From: an uncultured Collinsella sp.
Lineage (GTDB): Bacteria > Actinomycetota > Coriobacteriia > Coriobacteriales > Coriobacteriaceae
Direction of reading: 5' to 3'
NCBI GenBank assembly: GCA_949287065.1
Contig: CASEEV010000082.1
Location: forward strand, 1-64,000
DNA: 64,000 nucleotides
Of the stretch, positions 55,016 through 63,373 are shown piece after piece. The notes under the pieces were generated by a model, which saw nothing but the letters and a program-made list of their open reading frames with translations, did no database searches and was not told where the DNA came from. Numbering within the stretch: the stretch's first letter is position 1; every line of letters begins with the position of its first letter. A program made the position numbers and the translations under genes.

Positions 55016-58000
55016 TTAGCGCTGGTTGCGCTTGCGACGGCGCAGAGCGTACGCGCCGCCGATCGCACCGGCGCCCACTACCGCCGTGGCGCCTGCCGCA
55101 AGGGCGATCGTGTCGCCCGTCGAAGGCAGGCCGCCCGTCGTAGCCGATCCGGACGTCTGGCCGGAGCCGGATGCAGATCCGCCCTGAGAAGAGCCGCTGC
55201 CGCCCGTCTGCTGGCTGCCGCCCTGGCCGGAACCCTGGTTGCCGCCCGCCGGCTTATCGCTGCCGGGCTTCTCGTCGTCGCCGCTGCCGGGCTTCTGATC
55301 ATCGCCGGGTTTCTGGTCGTCGCCAGGCTTCTGATCGTCGCCAGGCTTCTCGTCTCCGCCAGGCTTCTCGTCTCCGCCGGGCTCCTCGCTCGACCCGACC
55401 TTCTCCAGCGCATCGAACGCGTCGCGCAGCGCCTGCGCGGCCTCGGCCATATCGGTCTTCGTGGCGTTCTTGTCTTCAAGCACCGCCTGGGCGTTCTTCA
55501 GCGCCTCCTGGAGCACCGCCCACGAGTCCTCGGTGTAGTCGGACGAATCAAGGCCGTCGACCTTGTCGGTCACCTCGTCGATCGCATCCTGCAGGTCCTT
55601 GACAGGGCCTTCGGTTGCCGATCCGCCCACGTAGAAGTTCTCGAAGGTGGTCTGGTCGGAGTCCCACATGCCGATGGCAACGTAGCCCTCGGTGCCGGTG
55701 TAGTCGGGGTCGCCGTCCTGAAGCGTGTAGTCGAGGTACTGGACGCCGTTGACCTCGACCTTGATGGTCTTGCCCTCCACCGAGATCTTCACGTGGTAGT
55801 TGCCCTCGGGGTCAACCTCAACCGCGTCGTCGTCCTGGTAGAGCGTCTTGTCGCCCTTGAAATCGAACAGGCGGATCTTGCCGTTGCCGTCGAGCTGGAT
55901 GGCATAGCAACCCTGGTAGGCATCCTGCACCTGGCTGCCGAAGATGAGGTTCTCCAGGCCGGTCTTGTGATGGATATCAATCTCGTAGGTCAGGCCGTCC
56001 ACCGGGTACTTCTCGCTCGAGAACAGGAAGCTGTTGGCGCCTACGCCGTTCACGTGGAGCACCGATCCGTCGACGTAGAATGCGCCCGTCGGTCGAGAAA
56101 CGCCTGCGACGTTGGTCTGGAGCTCGCCCTCGTACACGCTCACCGTAATGTCCCGGCTCACGCTCGGGTCGCTCGCGCTCGCCACGGTGATCGTGGCGGT
56201 GCCGCGGGCGTTGCACGTCACGCGCAGCCCGCCCTCGGTCTGCTCGGCAGATGCGACGGAAGAATCGCTCGAGACGATCGTCAGGTCCTGCGGAGCAGCG
56301 GCGGGAGACACCCACGCGCTGATGTCCGCCGTGGTGCCCGCGTAGCCCGTCACCGTGTCGCGAGAAAGACCGATGCTCTGGGCAGCGGAGCTCGGGTCAC
56401 CCGTCTGCTCGTCGCCCCAGATGGTCTCGAGCGGGTACACCGTCGCGTCGAGTGTGGCGGTGCCGTTCTCGCTGAACGCCTGTAGACCGTCCGCCAGCGG
56501 CGACGGGAAGATCTGGTTGGCTCCGGCGGCAACGTAGTCGCCAGTGAAGACCTCGACGCTCATGCGATCAACGTAGACGTGCAGGGTCACGGACCCGTCC
56601 TCGTTGTGGTCGACGTTTGCCTGGGAGCGCGGCTGGGCGAACGCGTCATTCAAGATGGAGCCGGACTCGCTGCGGTCGAGCGTGATGGCGTCCGTAGCAA
56701 AGTCGTAGGACACGCGCGTCTTCTGGCCTGCGCCCACGCGCACGTCAAAGCCCACGGTGGGCTCACCCTCCTGAGGCATGAACGTGGCTTCGATCTCGTA
56801 GGAGGTGCCGTTGAAGTCGATCGGGGCGACGCCGTCGACGGCCATGCCCGAAACCTCGACCTTGCCGCTCTCGTCGCGCAGGTCATCGAGCTTGTCGACC
56901 GGATCCTGCGTGAGCCGGTACGCGCCGTCCGAGTCCTGGGTGAGACCAAGCTTGACGGGCAGGTTGTAGGTACCGTTGAAGCGCCAGTTGCCGGTGTTCT
57001 GAACGAGCTTGTTGTAGTCCCAGGTGTTCATCCAGTTCATGGCAACAAGCTCCGGACAGTTGACGCTGCCCGACGTGCCGAAGTCGGTGCCCGCGTTGAA
57101 GTAGGTCATCGCGGCGTAGGCGTCGCGCCCGAAGTTCATGGTGTAGTCGGGCGTGCCCTCGTCCTGCACGAAGGCGTACTGGCCGCCCTCGACGTTGGTG
57201 GAGCCCACGTTCTTGAACTCGCCGACCTTGTAGCTCGTGCCGCCGCGGGAGAGAATCCACTTGACGGTGCCGTCCTCAGCCTTGACCGGGTAGAGGTCGG
57301 GGCACTCGGTGTACACGTGGTTCTCGGTGCCCGGCTCGTTGAGGTAGCTCTCGCCCTTCCAGTTGACGAGGTCCGTGGAGGAGTAGAAGCGCACCGGGCC
57401 ACCGGCCACGATGAGGAACCACTTGCCGTCGAAGCGGAACACCTTGGGGTCGCGGAAGGCGCCGTCGGCGGGCGTGATGATGTCGTCGGTGCTGTAATCG
57501 AGAAGGACGTCGTCGTACTTCTGGTATGCGCCCATGGTCTGGGTGGCAGAGTCGTAGGTGGCATAGGCGAGCGTCAGGCGCTGCTTGCCGTCCTGCCCCT
57601 CGCGTCCGTTGGCCGTGACGATAAAGACCATGCCCTCCTCGCCCTCGGCAAAGATCTCAGGCGCCGTGGAGTGGTCGGCGTACACGCCACAGCCGGAGAA
57701 CTGCGCGCCGTACTCGTCCGGGTAGAGGGCGATCGGCTGCTCCTCCCAGTGCACGAGGTCGGTGCTCGTGGCGTAGCCCCAGTGCATGGGGCCCCAGTCG
57801 GTGTCGGTGTAGGCCTGGTAGTAGAAGTGATACACGCCGTCCGAGGTCCTCACGAGACCGCACGGGTCATTGCCCCAGCCGTTCTTCACCGAGTAGTGGA
57901 ACTGGCTGCGCTGGTCCTCGTAGTAATACGTGTTGTCCGGCCCCTCGCAGAAGACGCGCAGCTGGTAGACGGCAACGGCGCCCGTCTCGGGATCTTTCAC

Positions 58001-59188
58001 GGTCACCGTGTACTGGTTGAGCCCCTGGTTGCGCGCGTCCGTGCCGCGTTCGGTCACGGGCACGGTCACGAACCCGCCCTGGGGCATGTAGGTCTTGCCC
58101 GCCTCGTCGGTGATCGTCACCTCGGCGTCTGGGTTATCCGTCTCGTACGTGATGCCCACGCCCTGCGCCGACCCCTTGACGTAGCCCACGTACACGTATG
58201 CCGTATCCTGGAACGAGAAGGGCATGTCGACCGCATCGCCCGTGATGTTGAGGCTCGCGAGCTGCGGGGTGTTGCTCTCGGTGAGCGGCGTTGCCATTAC
58301 GTTCTGGTACGTCACGGCAGCGTTGAACGAGAGCAGACCGCAGTACCCCTCGCGCAGGGCGGTGTTCTGACCGTAGTGCGCGTAGATCTCCTCGTTGTTA
58401 TCGGCCGTGCCGAGCGTGTAGTCCGCCGTGCTCGCCGTCTTGGTAACGGTGTTGCCCTCGCCGTCCTCGTAGGACACCGAGAAGACCATGTGCTTGCCAA
58501 TGGTCGTGACGCTCAGGTGGAAAGCGTCGGAAACGCTTTGCCCGAGCTGGATGGGCGTCAGCATGTTGTAGGAAATGTATCCCTCGTTGGCCGTCTTCTC
58601 AAACTTGAAGAGTCGGCACTCGCCTGTCTTGGGGTTCACGTTCGCCACGTAGGACTGCATGACGCCGAGGTCGCCATCGTCGCTGTGAAGGACAAGCGAC
58701 GCCGCGCCGTCAACATCGGCGCTCTCAAAGGCCACATCTGCCGAGAACACCATGTCGCCGAGCGAGGCGCCCTTCTCCTGCCAGCGGACCATGTAGTCGC
58801 CGCCCGACGATGCCACGCGCAGCCCGTCGGCGGTCTCGGTCGTCTCGCCGGTGCCAAGCTTGGTATAAGCGCCCGTCAGGTTGCTCTTGAAGGCACCGTC
58901 CTTTGCAGCTTCGGTATCGTCGCCCGCCTTTGCGTCTTTCTCGGCGGCCTCTGCCGTGCTCTCCTCGGCGTCGGCAGCAGGCTCCTGCTCTTGCGAAGGG
59001 GCCTCCGTCTCTTGCGAGACGTCGTCCACCTCGGCAGTAATGTCGTCCGTTGCGCTGGGTTCCTGGGCTACGTCAGTCACGGGTGTCTCCACGACCTCGG
59101 GCTCCGCCAGCACGGGAGCCGGAAGCGAGAGGCCCGCCACGATGGCGAGCGTCGCCGCCGTGCCCCATGCTATTCTTCGTCCGTTCAT
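55016..59188 (-). CDS. LPXTG-anchored glycoside hydrolase family 32 enzyme (levanase/fructanase)
   Basis: A 1390-residue wall-bound fructan hydrolase. Signal peptide (1-28), an acidic Glu/Ala linker (to ~100), a concanavalin-like domain (~105-315), then GH32: nucleophile Asp441 in GWGNDPCG (a variant of WMNDPNG), Asp580 in FRDP and acid/base Glu628 in TECPD. The GH32 beta sandwich (~790-960), a Big-type domain, a second concanavalin-like domain and a FIVAR-like helical module follow. A GDDQKPG repeat spacer leads to LPSTG (1354-1358), a hydrophobic helix and RRRKRNQR. GGAGG precedes the ATG. It closes a PTS operon like levDEFG-sacC. Confidence 0.94.
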   Translation of the reverse strand: MNGRRIAWGTAATLAIVAGLSLPAPVLAEPEVVETPVTDVAQEPSATDDITAEVDDVSQETEAPSQEQEPAADAEESTAEAAEKDAKAGDDTEAAKDGAFKSNLTGAYTKLGTGETTETADGLRVASSGGDYMVRWQEKGASLGDMVFSADVAFESADVDGAASLVLHSDDGDLGVMQSYVANVNPKTGECRLFKFEKTANEGYISYNMLTPIQLGQSVSDAFHLSVTTIGKHMVFSVSYEDGEGNTVTKTASTADYTLGTADNNEEIYAHYGQNTALREGYCGLLSFNAAVTYQNVMATPLTESNTPQLASLNITGDAVDMPFSFQDTAYVYVGYVKGSAQGVGITYETDNPDAEVTITDEAGKTYMPQGGFVTVPVTERGTDARNQGLNQYTVTVKDPETGAVAVYQLRVFCEGPDNTYYYEDQRSQFHYSVKNGWGNDPCGLVRTSDGVYHFYYQAYTDTDWGPMHWGYATSTDLVHWEEQPIALYPDEYGAQFSGCGVYADHSTAPEIFAEGEEGMVFIVTANGREGQDGKQRLTLAYATYDSATQTMGAYQKYDDVLLDYSTDDIITPADGAFRDPKVFRFDGKWFLIVAGGPVRFYSSTDLVNWKGESYLNEPGTENHVYTECPDLYPVKAEDGTVKWILSRGGTSYKVGEFKNVGSTNVEGGQYAFVQDEGTPDYTMNFGRDAYAAMTYFNAGTDFGTSGSVNCPELVAMNWMNTWDYNKLVQNTGNWRFNGTYNLPVKLGLTQDSDGAYRLTQDPVDKLDDLRDESGKVEVSGMAVDGVAPIDFNGTSYEIEATFMPQEGEPTVGFDVRVGAGQKTRVSYDFATDAITLDRSESGSILNDAFAQPRSQANVDHNEDGSVTLHVYVDRMSVEVFTGDYVAAGANQIFPSPLADGLQAFSENGTATLDATVYPLETIWGDEQTGDPSSAAQSIGLSRDTVTGYAGTTADISAWVSPAAAPQDLTIVSSDSSVASAEQTEGGLRVTCNARGTATITVASASDPSVSRDITVSVYEGELQTNVAGVSRPTGAFYVDGSVLHVNGVGANSFLFSSEKYPVDGLTYEIDIHHKTGLENLIFGSQVQDAYQGCYAIQLDGNGKIRLFDFKGDKTLYQDDDAVEVDPEGNYHVKISVEGKTIKVEVNGVQYLDYTLQDGDPDYTGTEGYVAIGMWDSDQTTFENFYVGGSATEGPVKDLQDAIDEVTDKVDGLDSSDYTEDSWAVLQEALKNAQAVLEDKNATKTDMAEAAQALRDAFDALEKVGSSEEPGGDEKPGGDEKPGDDQKPGDDQKPGDDQKPGSGDDEKPGSDKPAGGNQGSGQGGSQQTGGSGSSQGGSASGSGQTSGSATTGGLPSTGDTIALAAGATAVVGAGAIGGAYALRRRKRNQR

Positions 59189-59376
59189 CTTACCTCCGTT
59201 CTGTTTTTGTCCGTTGGTTCTTCTCGTGCTTTGCTCCGACACGTGCCCCGAAGCAAAGCGGTCCCTAGGCAAGGTCTCCTTGCCCCTGTCGTTCTTTGCA
59301 GTTGTTAATCAAAGGTGCTGCGCGTCAAACGCGCGCCGTCGCTCTCCGCCAGGCCGACAGCCTGGCGCACGACCTT

Positions 59377-59745
59377 CTATCGGGCCTTGCTGTTCTTCTC
59401 AGCCTGGGCGCGCTCGACGTCTGCCTTGCTGCGCGGCTTCAAAAGCTCGTCAACGTCAATGCCCGCCGCCGTGAGCATGGCCTCGACGTTCTTTTTGCCG
59501 CGGCTCGTTCCCACCGTGAGAACCACCGAGGCAAAGCCTCCGATCACCAGGCACGCCACGCCGCCTACCATGGCGGCCGTATTGGACGTGTTGGATCCCC
59601 AGAGGCCGAGGATGAAGCCGATGGCCACGAGCGAATAGGCCAGGCGCTTCCACACGCCCAGACGCGCGAGCGCCGCCGACTGCATGCTCGCCTCGCGGAT
59701 GATGTCCTGGCGCGACCAGTCTGATGTGTCGAGGGGCTTGAGCAT
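59377..59745 (-). CDS. Small two-span membrane protein of the fructan locus
   Basis: A 122-residue protein with two hydrophobic helices (about 36-54 and 58-80: LAYSLVAIGFILGLWGS, AMVGGVACLVIGGFASVVLTVG) and a basic cytoplasmic tail of about 40 residues (VERAQAEKNSKAR). It lies between the PTS IID and GH32 genes on the same strand. A 21-residue hairpin GCCAGGC/GCCTGGC at 59348-59366 follows it. No family is recognised; an accessory protein or an immunity-like role cannot be excluded. Confidence 0.7.
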   Translation of the reverse strand: MLKPLDTSDWSRQDIIREASMQSAALARLGVWKRLAYSLVAIGFILGLWGSNTSNTAAMVGGVACLVIGGFASVVLTVGTSRGKKNVEAMLTAAGIDVDELLKPRSKADVERAQAEKNSKAR

Positions 59746-59854
59746 GACAGACTCCTTTGCGACGCCGGCGCTTTTGCCGCCTTGCCTGGATGTTTTACCA
59801 TTTGGGTAGGGCGCCTCGCGGCTCGGAGATTCCCCGAGGCGCCCCGGTAAAAGA

Positions 59855-59887
59855 ACGGGGCCGCAAGCCTCGCGCCTGCGGCCCCGT
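59855..59887 (-). terminator. Hairpin after the PTS genes
   Basis: An 11 bp perfect stem (ACGGGGCCGCA/TGCGGCCCCGT) with an 11 nt loop lies 37 bp after the IID stop. On the minus strand it is followed by TCTTTTACC. It may stop or attenuate transcription before the small membrane protein and GH32 genes. Confidence 0.6.
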
Positions 59888-59924
59888 GCGGACCGAGCGC
59901 CAAGCGCTCCGTTCGCCGAAGTGG

Positions 59925-60761
59925 TTACGCGGTCGGGGCCGCGATCGTGGCAGCGCCGAAGAAGCCGACTGCCGCGCCGATGAAGGCGATCACGAGCAGA
60001 ATGAGCATCGTGACGATCGGGCTAACCTTCTTCTTGGCCATGAGCCACCAGCAGAAGACCGTGAAGATGAGCGGGAGCAGCTTGGGATAGATGCCGTCGA
60101 GCGTGCCCTGGAGCGTGCCGCCGCCGGGGAGCTCGAGAACCGTGGAGATCGAAACCCAGGTTGCGGCAACGGCGCCGATGACCATGGTGCCGACCATGAC
60201 GATGGCGTCGCGCAGCGCGGTGGCGTTGGGGCCGACGAGGGCCTCAACCGCAGCGCCGCCGAGGTCGTAGCCGCGGTAGTACGCCAGACGCATGCCGAAG
60301 TACGCGAGCAGGTTCCACACCACGATGTAGAAGATCGGGCCGAGAACCGAGCCGCCCTGGGCAAGGCCCATGGCGATGCCGAGCAGGATCGGGATGAGCG
60401 TGCCGACGATGAGCGAGTCGCCGATGCCGGCGAGCGGGCCCATGAGGCCGGCGCGAATGCCGTTGATGGTCTCGTCGTCAATGGCCTCGCCGTTGGCGCG
60501 GGCCTCTTCGAGGCCGACCGTAACACCGACGATCATAGAGCCGATCTGAGGCTCGGTGTTGAAGAACGCGGAGTAGGTCTGAAGCGCCTTGACCTGGTCC
60601 TCCTTCTTCTCATAGAGGTCCTCGACGATCGGGAGCATCGAGACCAGGTAGCCGAAGGTCTGCATGTGCTCCTGCGAGAAGCAGGTCAGGTTGCCGTAGT
60701 ACCAGTTGCGGAAGGACTTGGCGAGTGCCTTCTTGGATACTTTCTTGCTGTACTCAGCCAT
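59925..60761 (-). CDS. PTS mannose/fructose/sorbose-family transporter subunit IID
   Basis: A 278-residue membrane subunit of a mannose-class PTS permease. The N-terminal AEYSKKVSKKALAKSFRNWYYG, QEHMQTFGY, GPLAGIGDSL and GPIFYIVVWNLLAY are typical of IID (AgaD/LevG). It is encoded 2 bp after the IIC gene. With IIC it forms the sugar channel. Confidence 0.95.
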   Translation of the reverse strand: MAEYSKKVSKKALAKSFRNWYYGNLTCFSQEHMQTFGYLVSMLPIVEDLYEKKEDQVKALQTYSAFFNTEPQIGSMIVGVTVGLEEARANGEAIDDETINGIRAGLMGPLAGIGDSLIVGTLIPILLGIAMGLAQGGSVLGPIFYIVVWNLLAYFGMRLAYYRGYDLGGAAVEALVGPNATALRDAIVMVGTMVIGAVAATWVSISTVLELPGGGTLQGTLDGIYPKLLPLIFTVFCWWLMAKKKVSPIVTMLILLVIAFIGAAVGFFGAATIAAPTA

Positions 60762-60763
60762 GA

Positions 60764-61621
60764 TTAGATGTCCTCCTCGTCATCGTCGTCTCCGGCGGTA
60801 ATGGCGCCAGCGGTGCCCACGCGATCGAGCTTGCTCTTCATCGTGGAGATCTGGAAGCTGATCAGCGCGAAGAAGCAGGCGATGGCGGAGCAGGCGATGA
60901 GGTTGCACCCCATGACCGCGGCGAGCGTGAAGCCGAAGAAGAACGTCAGGAAATCAGTGGGCTTGGCGATAACCTGCTTGAGCAGGATCGCGATACCGAC
61001 GCAGGGAAGAAGCGAGCCGACCGCGAACAGCGTCTTCATGGGCAGGCCGTCCATGGGCAGGCTGTTCATGATCACGTCGACCATATCCTGGCCGAAGTAC
61101 ACGATGACAAACGTCGGGATGAACGAGCAGACGATGTGCGAGATCCAGGGGAGAACCATGTCGACCGCGTAGAGCTTGTGGGTCTGGCCGTTCTCGAGAG
61201 CCTTCCAGCCGATGCCCTGCCACACCAGGTTGATCGTGGCGGTGCCGTAGAAGAGGATGGCGCCCAGGGTACCGCAGGTAGCGCCGAGAGTCGTGGCGAG
61301 CGCGGAAGCATCGGAGCTCGCCGGGTCAAGACCCTGCGCGTTGATGGCCATCATCGCAAGCGGGATGCCGATGTAGCACGCCGCGCGAACGTCGGCCGAA
61401 ACGGTTCCGCCCGGGGTCACGAGGGCGATGTAGACCACCTGAATGGCCATGCCCACGAGGATGCCCATGGTAACATCGCCGAGAATGAGGCCGACGACAA
61501 GGCCTGCGACGAGGGGACGTCCGAGCGTGTAGTTGCCGATGGACGTGCCTCCCAAGCCCGGCATCGACGCCAAGCAGGCGAAGAGCCCCAAGAGCGCTGC
61601 TTGGAATACGTTGACTGTCAT
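60764..61621 (-). CDS. PTS mannose/fructose/sorbose-family transporter subunit IIC
   Basis: A 285-residue membrane subunit with about seven helices. NYTLGRPLVAGLVVGLILGD and the GMAIQVVYIALVTPGGTVSAD segment are characteristic of IIC. The C terminus is very acidic (GDDDDEEDI). The start at 61621 has GGAAAGG upstream; the frame continues upstream without homology. The encoded protein pairs with IID. Confidence 0.95.
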   Translation of the reverse strand: MTVNVFQAALLGLFACLASMPGLGGTSIGNYTLGRPLVAGLVVGLILGDVTMGILVGMAIQVVYIALVTPGGTVSADVRAACYIGIPLAMMAINAQGLDPASSDASALATTLGATCGTLGAILFYGTATINLVWQGIGWKALENGQTHKLYAVDMVLPWISHIVCSFIPTFVIVYFGQDMVDVIMNSLPMDGLPMKTLFAVGSLLPCVGIAILLKQVIAKPTDFLTFFFGFTLAAVMGCNLIACSAIACFFALISFQISTMKSKLDRVGTAGAITAGDDDDEEDI

Positions 61622-61754
61622 ACCTACCACCTTTCCTGTGCCGCTGCCCTGCCCTTCAGGGCAGCGCGGGGTGTTTTGAATACCGGACGCTCTCCGAAAG
61701 TACCTATCGAGCATGGTAGCCCAGCCGGCTGGCGCCCGGTATGAAAACCGAAGC

Positions 61755-62249
61755 CTAGAAGCCAAACTGGCCGCGGAACTTGCTCCACTCGCCAATGCCC
61801 TTGTCGGGGATCAGACGGAAGTCAACGGTGTAGCCTGCCTTGGTGATGTCCTCGAATGCCTGAGCCTCTTCCTGGGTGATGGACTGGTTGTTACCGAGCT
61901 TCACCGCGCCGGGACGGTCGTTGCAGGGGCCCACGACGACGGTCTTGACGTCGTCGGGCACAAAGCCAAAGTTCACGAGGATCTCGGCCATGTCGATCGG
62001 GTTCTTGGTGATGAGGAAGTAACGGGTCTTGCTCGCGAGAACGGTCTGGGCCTTCTCCTTGAAGTGATCCATGGTCCACACGAAGGTCTTCTTGTCGGGT
62101 GCCGCGCTCTTGTAAGCGCTCTTGAGCACCGGGTTGGACGCCGCGGCGTCGTTGACGGCAATGATGCCGTCGCACGGGTACTCGACCGCCCAACGGGTAA
62201 CGGTCTGGCCGTGGATCATACGGTCGTCGATACGAACAAAGCTGATCAT
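61755..62249 (-). CDS. PTS mannose-class subunit IIB
   Basis: A 164-residue cytosolic phosphocarrier. RIDDRMIHGQTVTRW gives the phosphorylated His13, and the sequence follows the family to its C terminus (TVDFRLIPD). The start at 62249 has AAAGGAG 6 bases upstream. It relays phosphate from IIA to the incoming sugar. Confidence 0.95.
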   Translation of the reverse strand: MISFVRIDDRMIHGQTVTRWAVEYPCDGIIAVNDAAASNPVLKSAYKSAAPDKKTFVWTMDHFKEKAQTVLASKTRYFLITKNPIDMAEILVNFGFVPDDVKTVVVGPCNDRPGAVKLGNNQSITQEEAQAFEDITKAGYTVDFRLIPDKGIGEWSKFRGQFGF

Positions 62250-62542
62250 CCTGTTCTCCTTTCAGTTGGATGATGTGCTGTTGCTCCGCCCTGGTACGGG
62301 CGGGGACCTGCGCAAGAAGCGAGGCGCAGCTGGTCTGGGGAGGACCGGGTTGTGGTGGTGTGCTGCGCCCCGCCCCGCTGCCAGCGGGGAGGCGGATTCC
62401 CAAGCCGTCCGCCTCTTTGCCGGGTTGCCGCTCCGTGCTGCCGGAACGGCGGAGAGGTCGCTTGCCAGGGATGGGAGGGGAGACCCTGGCTCGCAGAAGG
62501 TCTGCCCGCGGGAGCGAAGGAGCTCGCCGGGGTCGAGGGTGG

Positions 62543-62974
62543 TTAGATGTCGTCGTCCTCGTCATCGGAGCCGAGGTCGATGGCGAGCTCGGCAACGCCG
62601 TTGCGCGCCTCCTCGATCATGCTGGCCTTGAGCGTCGCAAGGTCGCTGTTCTCGAGTGCCATAAGAGCCGTCATGGCCATGGGGAGGTTCATGCCGCCCA
62701 CCGCAACCGTGTGCGCAAGCAGGCCCTTCTCGGTCAGCACGTTGAGCGCGTTGGTAAGCGGGGAGCCGCCGATGATGTCGCCGAGAAGCACGATCTCGTC
62801 GTCGGCGCTCACGGGCTCGACTACCCGCTTGAGGTTCTCGACGTACTGATCGGCGCTCATGCCGTCTTCGAGGCTGCAGCTCAGAACGTCTGCGCGCTCC
62901 CCCATGAGCATCTTGAGGACGCTGTGCAGGCCGGGAGCAAACGTTCCGTGGCTGACCATGAGCAAATACCGCAT
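62543..62974 (-). CDS. PTS mannose-class subunit IIA
   Basis: A 143-residue cytosolic phosphocarrier. VSHGTFAPG contains the phosphorylated His9, and DIIGGSPLTNAL is the family core. The tail is acidic (GSDDEDDDI), like that of IIC. AAAGGAG precedes the ATG. It is the first gene of the operon. The 293 bp to the IIB gene contain GC-rich hairpins (e.g. GCCAGGG/CCCTGGC near 62465-62500) but no gene. Confidence 0.93.
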   Translation of the reverse strand: MRYLLMVSHGTFAPGLHSVLKMLMGERADVLSCSLEDGMSADQYVENLKRVVEPVSADDEIVLLGDIIGGSPLTNALNVLTEKGLLAHTVAVGGMNLPMAMTALMALENSDLATLKASMIEEARNGVAELAIDLGSDDEDDDI

Positions 62975-63069
62975 AACCGGCTCCTTTCACGCCGTTTCGC
63001 GAGGCGATGTTTTGCGTTCCTGCGTATTCCAGCAGGTCAACCTCGCTTTCGTTGATTTCATTGTCATCA

Positions 63070-63156
63070 GCAACTATTTACTTTTCAATCTAATAGTTGC
63101 GAACGGCAATTATCAGTCGGTAAACGGTAGCAACTATTTAGTTTTGACAATAGTTG
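63070..63156 (-). promoter_or_regulatory. Twin inverted repeats upstream of the PTS operon
   Basis: GCAACTATT/AATAGTTGC at 63070-63100 and CAACTATT/AATAGTTG at 63131-63156 share the half-site CAACTATT in inverted orientation, four copies in 87 bp. The region is strongly AT-rich and 95-180 bp upstream of the IIA start. It is a plausible operator pair for a sugar-responsive regulator that is not in the window. The rest of 62975-63373 shows no gene. Confidence 0.6.
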
Positions 63157-63373
63157 ACAATCAATAAAGGACCTTATTCTACACGTTGCAATATATTGGG
63201 GATCTATATGCCGCGTCCCATTGCTCCCGAGAGCATCCCGCCACTCCGGTCGGCAAAAACATCGCACGGCCGACCGAGACCATCCCAGCCTCGCAAACAA
63301 TTTCATGCCCTCGGGAGCGTGTGGCCGCCTCGATCGGCGAGAAGGACGCCGACCGCCATGCGGCGGCAGGCCC

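Noticed and set aside
56579-59308. A 909-codon open frame opposite the GH32 gene
   Set aside because: A mirror of the GC-rich GH32 coding sequence; no domain, no start context.
62250-62595. A gene in the gap between PTS IIB and IIA
   Set aside because: The only long frame reads through both flanking genes in the wrong frame and is Pro/Arg-rich; the gap holds GC-rich hairpins only.
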